Notes under the pieces: model-generated
The model's input: only the letters and a program-made list of their open reading frames with translations
Database searches by the model: none
What the model was told of the DNA's origin: nothing
Made by a program: the position numbers and the translations under genes
Source: Thermococci archaeon
GTDB lineage: Archaea; Methanobacteriota_B; Thermococci; Thermococcales; Thermococcaceae
DNA length: 6,096 nucleotides
Assembly (NCBI GenBank): GCA_003663695.1
Contig: QMUB01000087.1
Location: 1-6,096, forward strand
Direction: 5' to 3'
Shown: piece after piece, positions 5,523 through 6,096 of the stretch
Layout: the number at the start of each line of letters is the position of its first letter
Position numbering within the stretch: the first letter of the stretch is position 1

Positions 5523-6096
5523 ATGTTCAGGGAATACGGACGGGATGCTAAAATACTCATAGGAGCGAATGCCCTCGGTCAGCTCTTTCTCCAGTTTTCC
5601 ATATTCATAATGCCCTTCTATCTCAGGGCTTTAGGTTATGATATGTCATCAATGGGCATTTTTAAGCGAAGAAGTTGGGGGAAAACTCAGGCATCATGCC
5701 TTCTCCATAAGTTTTGGACTTGGCACCATCTTCAATGCTCTGGGAGTTCTTGTAGCTGGATTTGCCCCCGATTTTCTCATGGAAAACTTTGGGATAAGTC
5801 CGGGGATTGCCTATAGACTCGTCATAGCACTTGCGCTTCTGCAGTTCATCCTCGTGATACTGCTCTCTTTGTCATTGAAGATGTGCCCGTTAGAAACCCC
5901 TGCATAAAATGGAGGCGTGAGTTACTAGTTAAAATCCTGAAGTTTTCCCTCCCAAGTGCTCTTATATGTCTTGGAGCAGGGATAACGATCCCATATATGA
6001 GTCTCTACTTTAATCTCCGCTTTGGTCAAACTTTGGCAGTCATAAGCGGTGTTTTCTTTGCCCAACAGCTTGTGATGGGCTTTGGAACTTTTCTCC
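5523..6096 (+). pseudogene. Major facilitator superfamily transporter, broken by a deletion and a frameshift (partial)
   Basis: Inner-membrane transporter of the MFS type; substrate unknown. Frame 1 starts at ATG 5523 and gives the first helix region, with GANALGQLFLQFSIF and RALGYDMSSMGIF, up to about 5663. The protein then continues one frame over, as FLSEEVGGKLRHHAFS, FGLGTIFNALGVLVAGF and ALALLQFILVILLSL, up to about 5879. After that it returns to the first frame (DVPVRNPCIKW, PSALICLGAGITIPYMSLY, LAVISGVFFAQQLVMG) and is open to the window edge. The first helix is joined straight to a helix-4/5-like loop, so several helices (perhaps 80-100 residues) are missing. The second shift fits loss of one A where TTGAAGATGTGC would be TTGAAAGATGTG. 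As read, translation from 5523 ends at 5816 and the second frame ends at 5907. The conserved pieces show MFS origin; loss of function is inferred. Confidence 0.78.

Noticed and set aside
5638..5907. A separate 89-residue membrane protein starting at ATG 5638
   Set aside because: Its first codons are the out-of-frame reading of the first MFS segment, and its body is the middle of the same transporter. It is a fragment of the broken gene, not an independent one.
1..6096. CRISPR array, tRNA, rRNA, insertion sequence, toxin-antitoxin or defence system
   Set aside because: No regularly spaced repeats, RNA gene signatures, transposase motifs or defence-gene motifs were found on either strand.

Overview
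The window looks like a chromosomal segment of a hyperthermophilic archaeon of the order Thermococcales (Thermococcus, Pyrococcus or Palaeococcus type). The reasons are an ADP-dependent phosphofructokinase gene, which is a hallmark of that group, archaeal TATA boxes about 25 bases before the expected transcription starts, GGTGA-type ribosome binding sites, T-run terminators, and protein sequences typical of the order (charged residues, ATA and AGG codons). No RNA genes, CRISPR array or insertion sequence was seen.

Layout. (1) Bases 1-709, minus strand: the first 236 codons of ADP-dependent 6-phosphofructokinase (pfkC), cut by the window edge. Its promoter and a candidate glycolytic-regulon operator lie at 713-761. 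(2) Bases 916-1524, minus strand: a nitroreductase-family flavoprotein gene, readable over its full length but interrupted by two in-frame TGA codons. (3) Bases 1525-1633: a compact divergent promoter region. (4) Bases 1634-2347, plus: an Asp/Glu racemase-superfamily protein of the maleate isomerase / arylmalonate decarboxylase type with both catalytic cysteines. (5) Bases 2484-3815, plus: a class III PLP aminotransferase, probably acting on ornithine, lysine or a related omega-amino acid. (6) Bases 3905-5374, plus: a secreted S-layer-like protein. (7) Bases 5523-6096, plus: the start of a major facilitator transporter gene damaged by an internal deletion and a second frameshift, running off the window.

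How the genes fit together. The phosphofructokinase belongs to the modified Embden-Meyerhof pathway and is transcribed on its own. The racemase-superfamily gene and the aminotransferase are neighbours on one strand with a 136-base gap; both could act in amino acid metabolism, but a joint pathway is only an inference. The S-layer-like protein stands alone with its own strong promoter and terminators on both sides. Two of six genes are broken, in different ways, on opposite sides of intact genes, which suggests gene decay in this segment or local sequence errors. I found no convincing new multi-gene system. The most informative points are the two TGA codons in the nitroreductase, the deletion in the transporter, the operator at pfkC, and the unplaced S-layer paralogue.
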